Source: Frigoribacterium faeni (GTDB lineage: Bacteria > Actinomycetota > Actinomycetes > Actinomycetales > Microbacteriaceae). From it: a DNA stretch of 32,000 bases. The position numbers were made by a program, and so were the translations under genes. Shown here one piece after another: positions 1 to 8,555 of this stretch. The DNA lies in the NCBI RefSeq assembly GCF_007988805.1, contig NZ_BJUV01000033.1:1-32000 (forward strand), in the 5' to 3' direction. Numbering within the stretch: position 1 is the first letter of the stretch; each line of letters opens with the position of its first letter. The notes under the pieces were generated by a model. It searched no databases. It saw only the letters and a program-made list of their open reading frames with translations, and had not been told where the DNA came from.

Positions 1-11
1 CCCCCCCCCCC
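1..11. repeat. Poly-C run at window edge
   Basis: Eleven consecutive C residues open the window, directly before the first palindromic element. It may continue to the left of the window. No gene can be assigned to it. Confidence 0.6.
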
Positions 12-12
12 G

Positions 13-76
13 GGATCGAGTGGTCGGAAGATGCTCTTCCGCGAGCCGGGACGAGCATCTTCGGACCACTCGATCC
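13..76. repeat. Palindromic repeat, copy A
   Basis: Two 24-bp arms (13-36 and 53-76) are inverted copies with one mismatch around a 16-nt spacer. The left arm contains TGGTCGGAAGATGCTC and the right arm GAGCATCTTC followed by GGACCACTCG. The same arms recur at 12288, 12437, 12586 and 14934. The element lies downstream of the hutH stop codon, so it could act as a 3' hairpin or terminator of that gene, or be a REP-like mobile palindrome. There is no T-tract. Confidence 0.85.
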
Positions 77-81
77 GCGGA

Positions 82-126
82 GGAGAGCGGAACGGGGGAG
101 AGCGGAGCGAGGGAGAGCGGAGCGGG
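82..126. repeat. Three tandem 15-bp repeats next to palindrome A
   Basis: A GGAGAGCGGA-type 15-bp unit is repeated three times without gaps (82-96, 97-111, 112-126) with one or two base changes per copy. It lies between palindrome A and the 3' end of the hutH-position gene. No function is evident. Confidence 0.75.
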
Positions 127-137
127 CGCGCCCGGCC

Positions 138-1661
138 CTACGCGGGGCAGTCGCGGAGGGCGGCCCCGAGCGTCGGCAGCTCGGCCTCCATCCGGGCGAT
201 GTCCGCGCCGAGCGGGCGGTCGTCGGTCGACGGGTCGATCAGCGCGACGAGTCGCTCGAACACCGGCAGGAGGCGCGTGCCGGCCACCCGGTCGGGCGCC
301 ATCTGCAAGGCGCGCACCGCCGCGAAGAGCTCGACGGCCAGCACCGCCCCCGACGACCGCACCATGCTGGTCAGGAGGCGCGTGCTCTGGATCGCGAAGC
401 TCGCGTGCTCCTCGAGCCCGAGCGAGACGCTGATGCTCGCGCTGGTCACGGGCGTCGCGTCGATGCGCATGTGGGCGAGGGCGTCCTGCGCCACGTACTC
501 GACGATCATCAGGCCCGAGCTGGTCGCGTTCCGCCGCGTGGCGGCCAGGAACGGCGGCAGCCCCGTCATGTCGGCCCGCATCAGCAGCCCCAGCCGACTG
601 GTCGACAGGCTGAAGACGGGGTGCAGGCCGATGCGCGCGGCGTCGAGCGACCAGGCCAGCGTCGCGAGATGGAACTGGCCGTGGTGCCGGACGCCGTCGT
701 CGACGACGAGCGGGTTCTCGGCCGGGCCGCCGAGCTCGCGGTCGAGCGCGTCGAGCAGCACGCCGAGCGCCGTCCGGGCCGGGGCGTGCACCTGCGGCGA
801 CGCGCGCAGGCCGAACGGGTCCTGCAGGCGGGCGACCGGCAACGGCTCGCCGTCGAGCGGCTCGGTCAACCAGCGCAGCCGCGCCGCCTCGCGCACCTGA
901 CCGGGGTGCGGTCGGGCCGCGTGCACCTGCGGGTCGAAGGCTTCGGGCGAGCCGCGCAGGGCGCGGAAGCTCAGCGCCGCCACGACCGTCGCGGCGTCGA
1001 GCTGGCGCGCCGCGACGTCGGCGGCCAGCGCGGTCGTCGCCAGCGTGACCGCGCTCGAGCTCATGAACGGCAGCGAGTCGGTCTCGGTGAACACCACCGG
1101 GGGCACGCCTCCGCTCCGCCACGGGAACTCGCCGATCAGCGTCAGCGCCAGCTCGGCCAACGCGGTGAGGTCGCCGGTGCCGATCGAGCCCGTGCGGTGC
1201 AGGGTCGGCAGCGAGTCGCTCCGGACCGCGGCCAGCAGGCCCTGGACCACGCCGGGGCTGATCCCCGAGCCGCCCGCGAGCAGCTGGTTCAGCCGGACGA
1301 CGAGGGCCGCGCGGGTGACGCGGTCGTCCTCGACCTCGCCGATGCCGGAGGCGTGGGAGCGCAGCAGGCGCAGTCCGTGGGCGGCCTGCTCGCGACGCTC
1401 CTCGTCGGGGGTGAGGTCGTCCGCGTCGTCGACGACCGGCACGCCCCGGTTCGCCCCGACCCCCGTGTTGGCGCCGTAGACGATGCCCGAGTCGCGGGCG
1501 GCCAACAGGGTGCGGTGCGCTCTCTCGACCGTCTCGAGCGTGTGATCGGGCACGAAGACCCGGGCCCGACGGTCGGCGAGGGCCACCAGATCGGCCACTC
1601 GCAACGGGGTGCCGTCTAGGGTGACCCGGGGGAGATCGTTGCTGGCGTCCATGTCGGTCAC
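138..1661 (-). CDS. hutH: Aromatic amino acid lyase in hutH position, altered MIO motif
   Basis: This 507-residue protein is of the histidine/phenylalanine ammonia-lyase fold; histidine lyase (histidine to urocanate plus ammonia) is the role its hut context suggests. Family landmarks are YGANTGVG (about 62-69), SHASGIGE, GSP..FDPQVHAAR, ENPLV, LPPFL, SGLMI and LEEH. The loop that normally carries Ala-Ser-Gly (SVGASGDL), which cyclises to the MIO cofactor, reads GSIGTGDLTALAE (158-170), one residue shorter and with no ASG. From memory of bacterial HutH, two other pocket motifs also differ: QDPYSLR reads QDPFGLR, and the NG of GLALxNG reads SS. It may be a divergent HAL subfamily, another lyase, or an enzyme of altered chemistry. 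The GTG start at 1661 has GGAGG only 4 nt upstream; an ATG at 1652 is the alternative. It is transcribed divergently from the importer. Confidence 0.85.
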   Translation of the reverse strand: MTDMDASNDLPRVTLDGTPLRVADLVALADRRARVFVPDHTLETVERAHRTLLAARDSGIVYGANTGVGANRGVPVVDDADDLTPDEERREQAAHGLRLLRSHASGIGEVEDDRVTRAALVVRLNQLLAGGSGISPGVVQGLLAAVRSDSLPTLHRTGSIGTGDLTALAELALTLIGEFPWRSGGVPPVVFTETDSLPFMSSSAVTLATTALAADVAARQLDAATVVAALSFRALRGSPEAFDPQVHAARPHPGQVREAARLRWLTEPLDGEPLPVARLQDPFGLRASPQVHAPARTALGVLLDALDRELGGPAENPLVVDDGVRHHGQFHLATLAWSLDAARIGLHPVFSLSTSRLGLLMRADMTGLPPFLAATRRNATSSGLMIVEYVAQDALAHMRIDATPVTSASISVSLGLEEHASFAIQSTRLLTSMVRSSGAVLAVELFAAVRALQMAPDRVAGTRLLPVFERLVALIDPSTDDRPLGADIARMEAELPTLGAALRDCPA

Positions 1662-1809
1662 TGTGCCTCCCTCGTGTTTCGGTCTCGTAAAAAGGCCGAA
1701 GCGGTCATTGACGAAGTATTCATCGGTTCCGCATGATGAATCAACTTATTCACGAATCGTCGGGCACCCGAGCGTCACGAGCCCCGACATCGCGACAGGA
1801 GAACGCCCC
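1662..1809. promoter_or_regulatory. Divergent hut promoter region with ATTCA operator half-sites
   Basis: This AT-richer stretch separates the lyase gene from the importer operon. ATTCATC (1718-1724) and GATGAAT (1735-1741) form a perfect 7-bp inverted repeat. The second arm pairs again as TGAAT (1737-1741) with ATTCA (1748-1752). A plus-strand promoter can be drawn as TTGACG (1708-1713), an 18-bp spacer and CATGAT (1732-1737). On the minus strand, TTGATT lies about 18 bp from AATACT over the same bases. One regulator bound here would cover both promoters. AGGAG (1797-1801) lies 8 nt before the importer ATG. No hutC-like regulator gene is in the window. Confidence 0.5.
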
Positions 1810-2868
1810 ATGATCACCTTCGACGGCGTCAGCAAGGTCTACCCCGACGGGACGGTGGCCGTCGACGGCCTCGATCTCGAACTGCCCACGGGCGAGCTGA
1901 CCGTCTTCGTCGGCCCATCGGGTTGCGGCAAGACGACGTCGCTGCGCATGATCAACCGCATGGTCGAGCCGACGAAGGGCCGCGTGCTGATCGACGGCGT
2001 CGACGTCGCCACCGGCGACTCGGCCGAGCTGCGCCGGGGGATCGGCTACGTGATCCAGGCCGCGGGGCTGTTCCCGCACCGCACCATCGTCGAGAACATC
2101 ATGACCGTGCCCGCCCTGGTCGGCACGAGCAAGAAGAAGGCGCGCAGCACCGCTCTCGAGCTGATGGACCGCGTCGGCCTCTCCGAGTCGATGGCCGACC
2201 GCTACCCCGTGCAGCTCTCGGGCGGCCAGCAGCAGCGCGTCGGCGTCGCCCGCGCCCTCGCCGCCGACCCGCCCGTGATGATCATGGACGAGCCCTTCAG
2301 CGCCGTCGACCCGATCGTGCGGGAGGGCCTGCAGGCCGAGTTCCTCCGCCTGCAGCGCGACCTCGGCAAGACCATCGCGATGGTCACCCACGACATCGAC
2401 GAGGCCATCAAGATGGGCGACCGCGTCGCCGTCTTCCGCGAGGGCGGGCACCTCGCCCAGTTCGCCACGCCCCGCGAGCTGCTCTCGAACCCGGCCGACG
2501 ACTTCGTCGCCGGCTTCGTCGGACGCGACCGCGGGTTCCGCAGCCTGTCGTTCGACTCGGCCGGGAGCCTCGAGGTCGAGCCGGTCTCCGCCGTGCTCTC
2601 CGGCCCCGAGCAGCTCGTGCTCGACGACGCCGGCCGCCCCCTCGGCTGGACGGGCCCCGGGCTCGGCTCGCCGTCTGCTCCGACGCTGCCGGGCGGGTGG
2701 TTCACGACCACCGACTCCCTCCGCCTCGTCACCGACCTCGCGATCACGTCGCCGGTCGGCATCGTGATCCGCGTCGACGCGGACGGCGTCGCCGACGGCG
2801 TCATCCGCCACACCGGCCTCATGACGCAGTTGGAGGCGCGTCGTCGTCGCGAGGTGGACGCCGCGTGA
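1810..2868 (+). CDS. OpuC/ProV-type ABC importer ATPase
   Basis: This is the ATP-binding subunit of a quaternary-amine-type (OpuC/ProU) importer, 352 residues. The Walker A motif GPSGCGKTT is at 35-43, Q-loop region VIQAAGLFPH near 81-90, signature LSGGQQQR near 136-143, Walker B VMIMDEP near 156-162, and switch His in MVTHD near 194. The last 110 residues are the accessory C-terminal region that in this family often carries CBS-like domains. The ATG at 1810 was chosen because AGGAG precedes it by 8 nt and the ABC fold begins there; the reading frame extends further upstream without homology. Histidine or urocanate is the probable substrate from the neighbouring hut genes. Related importers (HutXWV of Sinorhizobium) carry histidine. 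Confidence 0.9.
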   Translation: MITFDGVSKVYPDGTVAVDGLDLELPTGELTVFVGPSGCGKTTSLRMINRMVEPTKGRVLIDGVDVATGDSAELRRGIGYVIQAAGLFPHRTIVENIMTVPALVGTSKKKARSTALELMDRVGLSESMADRYPVQLSGGQQQRVGVARALAADPPVMIMDEPFSAVDPIVREGLQAEFLRLQRDLGKTIAMVTHDIDEAIKMGDRVAVFREGGHLAQFATPRELLSNPADDFVAGFVGRDRGFRSLSFDSAGSLEVEPVSAVLSGPEQLVLDDAGRPLGWTGPGLGSPSAPTLPGGWFTTTDSLRLVTDLAITSPVGIVIRVDADGVADGVIRHTGLMTQLEARRRREVDAA

Positions 2869-3518
2869 TCCAGTACCTCCAGAACAACGGGCCGGTCATC
2901 CAGGCCGCCCTGTCGCAGCACGTGTACCTCGCGCTGCTCCCGGTGCTGCTCGGGATCGTGGTGTCGCTGCCGATCGGCTACCTGGCCGTGCGCTTCAACT
3001 TCCTGTACCACCCGCTGCTCAACCTCAGCGGGATCCTCTACGCGGTCCCCTCGCTGGCCCTGATCGTGCTGATCCCGTCGATCCTCGGCATCCAGATCCT
3101 GTCGCCGCTCAACATCATCGTCGCGCTCACCGTCTACACGGTGGCGCTGCTCGTGCGGGTCGTGGCCGACGGCCTCAAGTCGGTCGACCCGCTGATCACC
3201 GAGGCGGCGTCGGCCATGGGCTACCGCCGGCTGCGCCGTCTGCTGAGCGTCGAGCTGCCCATCGCCCTGCCCGTCATGCTCGCCGGACTCCGGGTCGCGA
3301 CCGTGGCGAACGTCAGCCTGGTCAGCGTCGGCGCGCTGATCGGCGTCGGCGGCCTCGGCACCCTGTTCACCCGCGGGCAGCAGCTCAACTACGCGCCGCC
3401 GATCGTCGTCGGCATCGTGCTCTCGGTGCTCCTCGCCGCGATCTGCGACGGCATCATCGTCCTGATCCAGCGGCGCGCGACCCCCTGGGTCCGCGCGGCG
3501 GGAAGGATCGCCTCGTGA
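2865..3518 (+). CDS. OpuC-type ABC importer permease 1
   Basis: This is an inner-membrane permease of the binding-protein-dependent type, 217 residues with about five hydrophobic segments. The EAA-loop region, which contacts the ATPase, reads EAASAMGYRRLRRLLSVELP (about residues 113-132). The domain ends in the typical LIGVGGLGTLF segment. The GTG start overlaps the ATPase stop codon in a GTGA, so the two are translationally coupled. It would pair with the next permease as a heterodimer, as in OpuCB/OpuCD and YehW/YehY systems. Confidence 0.88.
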   Translation: MIQYLQNNGPVIQAALSQHVYLALLPVLLGIVVSLPIGYLAVRFNFLYHPLLNLSGILYAVPSLALIVLIPSILGIQILSPLNIIVALTVYTVALLVRVVADGLKSVDPLITEAASAMGYRRLRRLLSVELPIALPVMLAGLRVATVANVSLVSVGALIGVGGLGTLFTRGQQLNYAPPIVVGIVLSVLLAAICDGIIVLIQRRATPWVRAAGRIAS

Positions 3519-4252
3519 ACGACGGACTCTTCTCGTACCTGCTCGACGGCTCCCACTGGCAGTTCGGCGGCACCGCCTCGATCCCCTCGCTGATCCTGAC
3601 CCACCTCTGGTACACGATCCAGGCCGTCGTCGTGGCCGCGGCCATCGCCCTGCCCCTCGGCCTCTACATCGGCCACACCGGTCGCCTGTCGTTCATCGCG
3701 ATCAACGCGGCGAACGCCGGCCGGTCGCTGCCGACGCTCGGCCTGATCATCCTGCTGGTCGTGCTCATGGGCCGCGGGTTCCTGCCCGTGCTGATCGCGC
3801 TGGTCATCCTCGCGATCCCGCCGATCCTCACCACGACGTACGCGGGCATCCGCGCCGTCGACCCGGCGGCCATCGACGCCGCCAAGGGGATGGGCATGCG
3901 TCCGCTCCAGGTGCTGTTCAAGCTCGAGGTCCCGATGGCCCTGCCGCTGATCTCGAGCGGCCTCCGCAACGCGCTCCTCCAGGTGATCGCCACCTCGACG
4001 GTCGCCGCCTACGTCGGCATCGGGGGCCTCGGTCGACTGCTGGTCGACGGCATCGCGCTGAACGCGTACGAGCGGGTCGTGGCCGGAGCGGTCGTCGTGG
4101 CCGCTCTCGCCATCGTGGTCGACCTCGTGGCGGCGCTCGTGCAACGATCAGTCATCTCGCCCGGCATCAGCGGCCGTCGCGTCTCCCGTCGTCCCACCCG
4201 CTCCACTCCTGCACCCTCCACCGCACCCGCCCCGACCGGACAGCCCGGCTGA
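3515..4252 (+). CDS. OpuC-type ABC importer permease 2
   Basis: This is the second permease subunit of the same importer, 245 residues. It carries the EAA-like loop DAAKGMGMRPLQVLFKLEVP and the conserved AYVGIGGLGRLLVDG segment, with about five or six membrane spans. The start is again a GTG overlapping the previous stop in GTGA. The last 30 residues are a Ser/Thr/Pro-rich tail beyond the family core and probably disordered. Gene order ATPase-permease-permease-binding protein supports one operon. Confidence 0.88.
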   Translation: MNDGLFSYLLDGSHWQFGGTASIPSLILTHLWYTIQAVVVAAAIALPLGLYIGHTGRLSFIAINAANAGRSLPTLGLIILLVVLMGRGFLPVLIALVILAIPPILTTTYAGIRAVDPAAIDAAKGMGMRPLQVLFKLEVPMALPLISSGLRNALLQVIATSTVAAYVGIGGLGRLLVDGIALNAYERVVAGAVVVAALAIVVDLVAALVQRSVISPGISGRRVSRRPTRSTPAPSTAPAPTGQPG

Positions 4253-4279
4253 GGCACCGAGAACGAAAGCCCCCACACC

Positions 4280-5209
4280 ATGAAGAAGAAGAACCTCCTC
4301 GGCGCCGTCGGCGTCCTCGGCGTCGGCATGCTCGTGCTCTCCGGCTGCTCCGACCCGACCGAGTCGACCGGCGGCGCGTCCGGCGGGAACGGCAGCGAGA
4401 CGATCACCGTCGGCTCGGCGAACTTCCCCGAGAGCGAGCTGCTCGCCGAGATCTACGCCCAGGCGCTCGAGGCCCAGGGCGTCGACGTCGACCGCAAGTT
4501 CAACATCGGCGCCCGCGAGGTGTACCTCCAGGCCCTCGAGGACGGCTCGATCGACCTGCTGCCCGAGTACAACGGCGCCCTGCTCTCGGCCCTGGTCGAC
4601 GGCGGCGCACCCGCCGACGTCACCTCGCCCGAGGACGTCTACGACGCTCTCCAGGACGTCCTGCCCGACGGCATCATCTCGCTGCCGCAGTCCGACGCCG
4701 AGGACAAGGACACCCTCACGGTGACCCGCGCCACGGCCGACGAGTACGACCTGGAGACGATCGAGGACCTCGAGCCCGTCGCCGACCAGCTCAAGATCGC
4801 CGCCGGCCCCGAGTTCGCCGAGCGCCAGCAGGGCATCGTCGGCCTCGAGTCGGTCTACGGCCTGACCTTCAAGGAGTTCGTGCCGCTCGACGCCGGCGGA
4901 CCGCTGACCCTCGCCGCCTTGAACGACGGCGACGTCGAGGTCGCGAACCTCTTCTCGACCGACTCGGCCATCGAGACGAACGACCTCGTCACGCTCGACG
5001 ACACCAAGCAGCTGTTCCTGTCGGAGAACATCCTTCCGATCATCCGCGAGGACAAGAGCGACCAGACCGTCGAGGACGCGCTGAACGCCGTCTCGGAGGC
5101 CCTGACCACCGAGAACCTGACCAAGTACCTCGCCGAGGTGCAGGTCGACAAGAAGGACTCGGCGAGCGTCGCCACCGAGTTCCTCACCGAGTTCGACCTG
5201 GCCTCCTAG
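4280..5209 (+). CDS. OpuAC/OsmF-type substrate-binding lipoprotein
   Basis: This is the extracellular ligand-binding subunit, 309 residues. An N-terminal KKKN signal, a hydrophobic stretch and the lipobox LSGC (Cys near residue 23) mark it as a lipoprotein anchored outside the membrane. The mature part begins with ITVGSANFPESELLAEIYAQ, typical of the glycine betaine/choline (OpuAC) family, followed by ARE and LPEYNG motifs. The family usually binds quaternary amines through an aromatic cage. In this hut context histidine, urocanate or a betaine derivative such as ergothioneine or hercynine are all possible ligands. No strong ribosome site precedes the ATG; the 27-nt gap contains a GAGAACGAAAG purine run. 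Confidence 0.85.
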   Translation: MKKKNLLGAVGVLGVGMLVLSGCSDPTESTGGASGGNGSETITVGSANFPESELLAEIYAQALEAQGVDVDRKFNIGAREVYLQALEDGSIDLLPEYNGALLSALVDGGAPADVTSPEDVYDALQDVLPDGIISLPQSDAEDKDTLTVTRATADEYDLETIEDLEPVADQLKIAAGPEFAERQQGIVGLESVYGLTFKEFVPLDAGGPLTLAALNDGDVEVANLFSTDSAIETNDLVTLDDTKQLFLSENILPIIREDKSDQTVEDALNAVSEALTTENLTKYLAEVQVDKKDSASVATEFLTEFDLAS

Positions 5210-5216
5210 GTCGCCC

Positions 5217-5249
5217 GCCGGCGATCGGGCGCTCCGCCCGATCGCCGGC
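5217..5249 (+). terminator. Strong hairpin after importer operon
   Basis: A perfect 15-bp inverted repeat (5217-5231 with 5235-5249; arm GCCGGCGATCGGGCG) encloses a 3-nt loop 7 nt after the lipoprotein stop. There is no T-run, which is common for actinobacterial terminators. It may stop or attenuate readthrough from the importer into hutU, or protect the 3' end of the message. Confidence 0.7.
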
Positions 5250-5422
5250 ACCGCACCACACGAACACCGCAGCACCCGCACCACCACAACCGAAGAGCCC
5301 CATCCGGTGCCCCGACAACGGGCACACGGCCGATCGGCGTGCCCGCAGATCGCCCGCACCCCGGCCGCACGCCGCCCCCACCCCGTCAGAACCACAGATC
5401 GACCTCGAACGGAAGCCTCCTC
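5250..5422 (+). promoter_or_regulatory. C-rich, G-poor leader before hutU
   Basis: This gap starts with a stretch (about 5250-5290) made largely of C and A with few G, like a Rho-loading (rut) region. It is followed by the small inverted repeat GTGCCC (5307-5312)/GGGCAC (5320-5325) and the palindrome GCCGATCGGC (5329-5338). No convincing -35/-10 pair was found. hutU could be transcribed from the importer promoter with attenuation here, or from a weak promoter of its own. Confidence 0.35.
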
Positions 5423-7267
5423 GTGACCCTCGACACCGAGACCGCCGGCACCACCGCCCCGTCCTCCTCCGACTCGACCCGCGCCTCCTCGGCTCCCTCG
5501 GGCCCCCGCCCGGTGCGCGCCCCGCGCGGCACCGAGCTCAGCTGCCTCGGCTGGCAGCAGGAGGCGGCGATGCGCATGCTGATGAACAACCTCGACCCCG
5601 AGGTCGCCGAGCACCCCGACGACCTCGTCGTCTACGGCGGCACCGGCAAGGCGGCGCGCACCTGGGAGGCCTTCGACGCGATGATCGCGACGCTGAAGAC
5701 CCTGAAGGACGACGAGACCATGCTCGTGCAGTCGGGCAAGCCGGTCGGCGTCTTCCGCACCAACGAGTGGTCGCCCCGCGTGCTGATCGCCAACTCGAAC
5801 CTCGTCGGCGACTGGGCCAACTGGGAGGACTTCCGCAAGCTCGACGCCATGGGCCTCATGATGTACGGCCAGATGACGGCCGGGTCGTGGATCTACATCG
5901 GCACCCAGGGCATCCTGCAGGGCACCTACGAGACCTTCTCGGCCGTCGCGAACGCCAGCTTCGGCGGCACCCTCGCCGGCACGATCACGCTCACCGCGGG
6001 CGTCGGCGGCATGGGCGGCGCGCAGCCGCTCGCCGTGACCATGAACGACGGCGTGGCCATCTGCATCGACGTCGACCGCACCCGCATCGACCGCCGGGTC
6101 GAGCACCGCTACCTCGACGTCGCCGCCTCGAGCCTGGACGAGGCCCTCGAGCTGGCGATCGCCGCGCGCGACGAGAAGCGCGCCCTGTCGATCGGCGTCG
6201 TCGGCAACGCCGCCGAGATGGTGCCCGAGCTGCTCGCCCGCAAGGCCCCGATCGACATCGTCACCGACCAGACCTCGGCGCACGACCCGCTCTCGTACCT
6301 GCCGATCGGCACGCGCTTCGAGGACATGGCCGCCGAGGCCGCCGCCGACCCGGCCGGCTTCACGCTCCGCTCGCAGGCCGCGATGCGCGCCCACGTCGAG
6401 GCGATGGTCGGGTTCCAGGACGCCGGCGCGATCGTCTTCGACTACGGCAACAGCATCCGCGGCGAGGCGCAGACCGCGGGCTACGACCGCGCGTTCGCGT
6501 TCCCCGGCTTCGTGCCGGCCTACATCCGTCCGCTCTTCGCCGAGGGGAAGGGCCCGTTCCGCTGGGCGGCCCTCTCGGGCGACCCGGCCGACATCGCGGC
6601 GACCGACAAGGCGATCCTCGAGCTGTTCCCCGAGAACGAGTCGCTCAGGAAGTGGATCACCATGGCGGGCGAGCGCGTGGCGTTCCAGGGCCTGCCGGCC
6701 CGCATCTGCTGGCTGGGCTACGGCGAACGTCACCTCGCCGGCCTCAAGTTCAACGAGATGGTGGCCTCGGGCGAGCTCTCGGCGCCGATCGTGATCGGTC
6801 GCGACCACCTCGACTCCGGCTCGGTCGCGTCGCCGTACCGCGAGACCGAGGCCATGCTCGACGGGTCGGACGCGATCGCCGACTGGCCGCTGCTCAACGC
6901 GATGGTCAACGTCGCGTCGGGGGCCACCTGGGTCTCGATCCACCAGGGCGGCGGCGTCGGCATGGGCCGCTCGATCCACGCCGGCCAGGTGATCGTCGCC
7001 GACGGCACCGACCTCGCCGCCGAGAAGCTCGGCCGCGTGCTGGTCGCGGACCCCGGCATGGGCGTCATCCGTCACGCCGACGCGGGCTACGAGATCGCGG
7101 TCGACGTCGCCGCCGAGCGCGGCGTCCGCCTCCCAATGCGCGAGCAGGACGGGACCGCAGGAGGCGCGGGTCCGGTCGCCGGGACCGCTCCCGCCGCCGA
7201 GGGCGCCGGCTCCGAGAGCATCGAGACGGAGAGCTTCGAGGGCGTCGCCGATGGCCTCCGCCCGTAG
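5423..7267 (+). CDS. hutU: Urocanate hydratase
   Basis: Urocanase adds water to urocanate to give 4-imidazolone-5-propionate, using tightly bound NAD+. The protein has 614 residues against about 555 in most homologues. [10 protein letters not shown] (72-81), [13 protein letters not shown]-type central motifs, [13 protein letters not shown] (the usual catalytic Cys is Cys429) and the C-terminal [16 protein letters not shown] are all present. The GTG at 5423 is preferred because GGAAG lies 7 nt upstream. An upstream in-frame start would only add a Pro/Arg-rich stretch. The first 35 residues (Ser/Thr/Ala-rich) and last 50 (Gly/Ala/Glu-rich) are low-complexity extensions. The gene overlaps the next by 17 nt. 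Confidence 0.95.
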   Translation: MTLDTETAGTTAPSSSDSTRASSAPSGPRPVRAPRGTELSCLGWQQEAAMRMLMNNLDPEVAEHPDDLVVYGGTGKAARTWEAFDAMIATLKTLKDDETMLVQSGKPVGVFRTNEWSPRVLIANSNLVGDWANWEDFRKLDAMGLMMYGQMTAGSWIYIGTQGILQGTYETFSAVANASFGGTLAGTITLTAGVGGMGGAQPLAVTMNDGVAICIDVDRTRIDRRVEHRYLDVAASSLDEALELAIAARDEKRALSIGVVGNAAEMVPELLARKAPIDIVTDQTSAHDPLSYLPIGTRFEDMAAEAAADPAGFTLRSQAAMRAHVEAMVGFQDAGAIVFDYGNSIRGEAQTAGYDRAFAFPGFVPAYIRPLFAEGKGPFRWAALSGDPADIAATDKAILELFPENESLRKWITMAGERVAFQGLPARICWLGYGERHLAGLKFNEMVASGELSAPIVIGRDHLDSGSVASPYRETEAMLDGSDAIADWPLLNAMVNVASGATWVSIHQGGGVGMGRSIHAGQVIVADGTDLAAEKLGRVLVADPGMGVIRHADAGYEIAVDVAAERGVRLPMREQDGTAGGAGPVAGTAPAAEGAGSESIETESFEGVADGLRP

Positions 7268-8555
7268 CGGGGCGCCCGTCGACCGCCCGGTGCTGCGCAG
7301 CTCGTTCGACGGCCTGTGGTCCGACCTCGACGGGGTCGGCCGCGACCCGCGCTCGGGCGGCTACGACCGCTTCTCGTGGACCGGCGTCGATCTGGGGCTG
7401 CGCGAGTGGTTCGCCGCCGAGGCGTCCCGTCGCGGGCTCTCGGTCGAGACCGACCGCAACGGCAACCAGTGGGCCTGGTGGGGCGAGCCGGCCGACGGCG
7501 CCGTCGTCACCGGCAGCCACCTCGACAGCGTGCCCGGAGGCGGCGCGTTCGACGGGCCGCTCGGGGTCGTCGCCGCGCTGCTCGCGGTCGACGCGCTGCA
7601 GGCCGCCGGGGTCGAGCCGACCAGGCCGCTCGCCGTGGTCAACTTCGTCGAGGAGGAGGGCGCGCGCTTCGGCCTCGCCTGCCTGGGCTCGCGGCTGATG
7701 ACCGGAGCGGTCGACGCGTCGCACGCCCTGGCGCTCACCGACGACGACGGCACGAGCCTGGCCGAGGCGATGACCCGTGCCGGGCACGCGGCCGAGCACG
7801 TCGGCGTGGACGAGGCCGCCCTGGCCCGCATCGGCGTCTTCGTCGAGCTGCACGTCGAGCAGGGCCGGCACCTGGCCCTCGGCGACGAGTCGGTGGGCGT
7901 GGCGAGCTCGATCCTGCCGCACGGCCGCTGGCACTTCTGCTTCGAGGGCGAGGGCAACCACGCGGGCACCACGCGACTCGTCGACCGGCACGACCCGATG
8001 CTGCCCTTCGCCGAGGTGGTGGGCGCCGCGCGACGCCTCGCCGCCGAGGCGCAGGCCGTGACGACGTTCGGCCGGGTCCGGGTCGACCCCAACGGCACCA
8101 ACGCGATCCCGTCGCGGGTCGACGCCTGGCTCGACGCCCGCGGGGCCGAGCAGGGCGGCGTCACCCGGCTGGTCGACGACCTGCAGCGCTTCGCCGAGGA
8201 GGCGGCGGCCGGCCACGGCGTCCGCCTCACCGTGACGAACGACAGCTTCACCCCGGTGGTCGACTTCGACGCCTCGTTGAGCGACCGGCTGCGGTCGTCG
8301 CTCGGCGCGGCCTCGATCGCGGCGCCGACCCTGCCGACGGCCGCCGGGCACGACGCCGGCATCCTCGCCGCGCGGGTGCCGACGGCCATGCTGTTCGTGC
8401 GGAACCCCACCGGCGTCAGCCACAGCCCGTACGAGCAGGCCGACGAGTCCGACTGCGTCGACGGCGTGGAGGCGCTGACCGTCGTGCTACGGGACCTCCT
8501 GGTCCAGCCGCTCGAGGTCGTGTCGGCCGCGGGCGCACCGGCCGGGGTGGCGTGA
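7251..8555 (+). CDS. M20-family amidohydrolase (allantoate/N-carbamoyl type) in hut operon
   Basis: This 434-residue zinc-dependent M20 hydrolase is of the hydantoinase/carbamoylase (allantoate amidohydrolase) branch. Metal and substrate motifs are [15 protein letters not shown] (His90, Asp92), [30 protein letters not shown] and GVSHSPYE. In five-step histidine pathways using HutF, the final step is removal of the formyl group from N-formylglutamate. No HutG-type enzyme is present and this gene sits between hutU and hutF, so I infer that it takes that step. The family normally cleaves N-carbamoyl, ureido or allantoate substrates, so the assignment is unproven. The ATG lies inside the 3' end of hutU and the stop overlaps hutF, showing tight coupling. 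Confidence 0.85.
   Translation: MASARSGAPVDRPVLRSSFDGLWSDLDGVGRDPRSGGYDRFSWTGVDLGLREWFAAEASRRGLSVETDRNGNQWAWWGEPADGAVVTGSHLDSVPGGGAFDGPLGVVAALLAVDALQAAGVEPTRPLAVVNFVEEEGARFGLACLGSRLMTGAVDASHALALTDDDGTSLAEAMTRAGHAAEHVGVDEAALARIGVFVELHVEQGRHLALGDESVGVASSILPHGRWHFCFEGEGNHAGTTRLVDRHDPMLPFAEVVGAARRLAAEAQAVTTFGRVRVDPNGTNAIPSRVDAWLDARGAEQGGVTRLVDDLQRFAEEAAAGHGVRLTVTNDSFTPVVDFDASLSDRLRSSLGAASIAAPTLPTAAGHDAGILAARVPTAMLFVRNPTGVSHSPYEQADESDCVDGVEALTVVLRDLLVQPLEVVSAAGAPAGVA

Noticed and set aside
4148-7075. A 975-codon open frame on the minus strand across the importer lipoprotein and hutU
   Set aside because: It is antisense to two clearly conserved genes and its product is Arg/Gly/Asp/His-rich with no family pattern, typical of long shadow frames in high-GC DNA.
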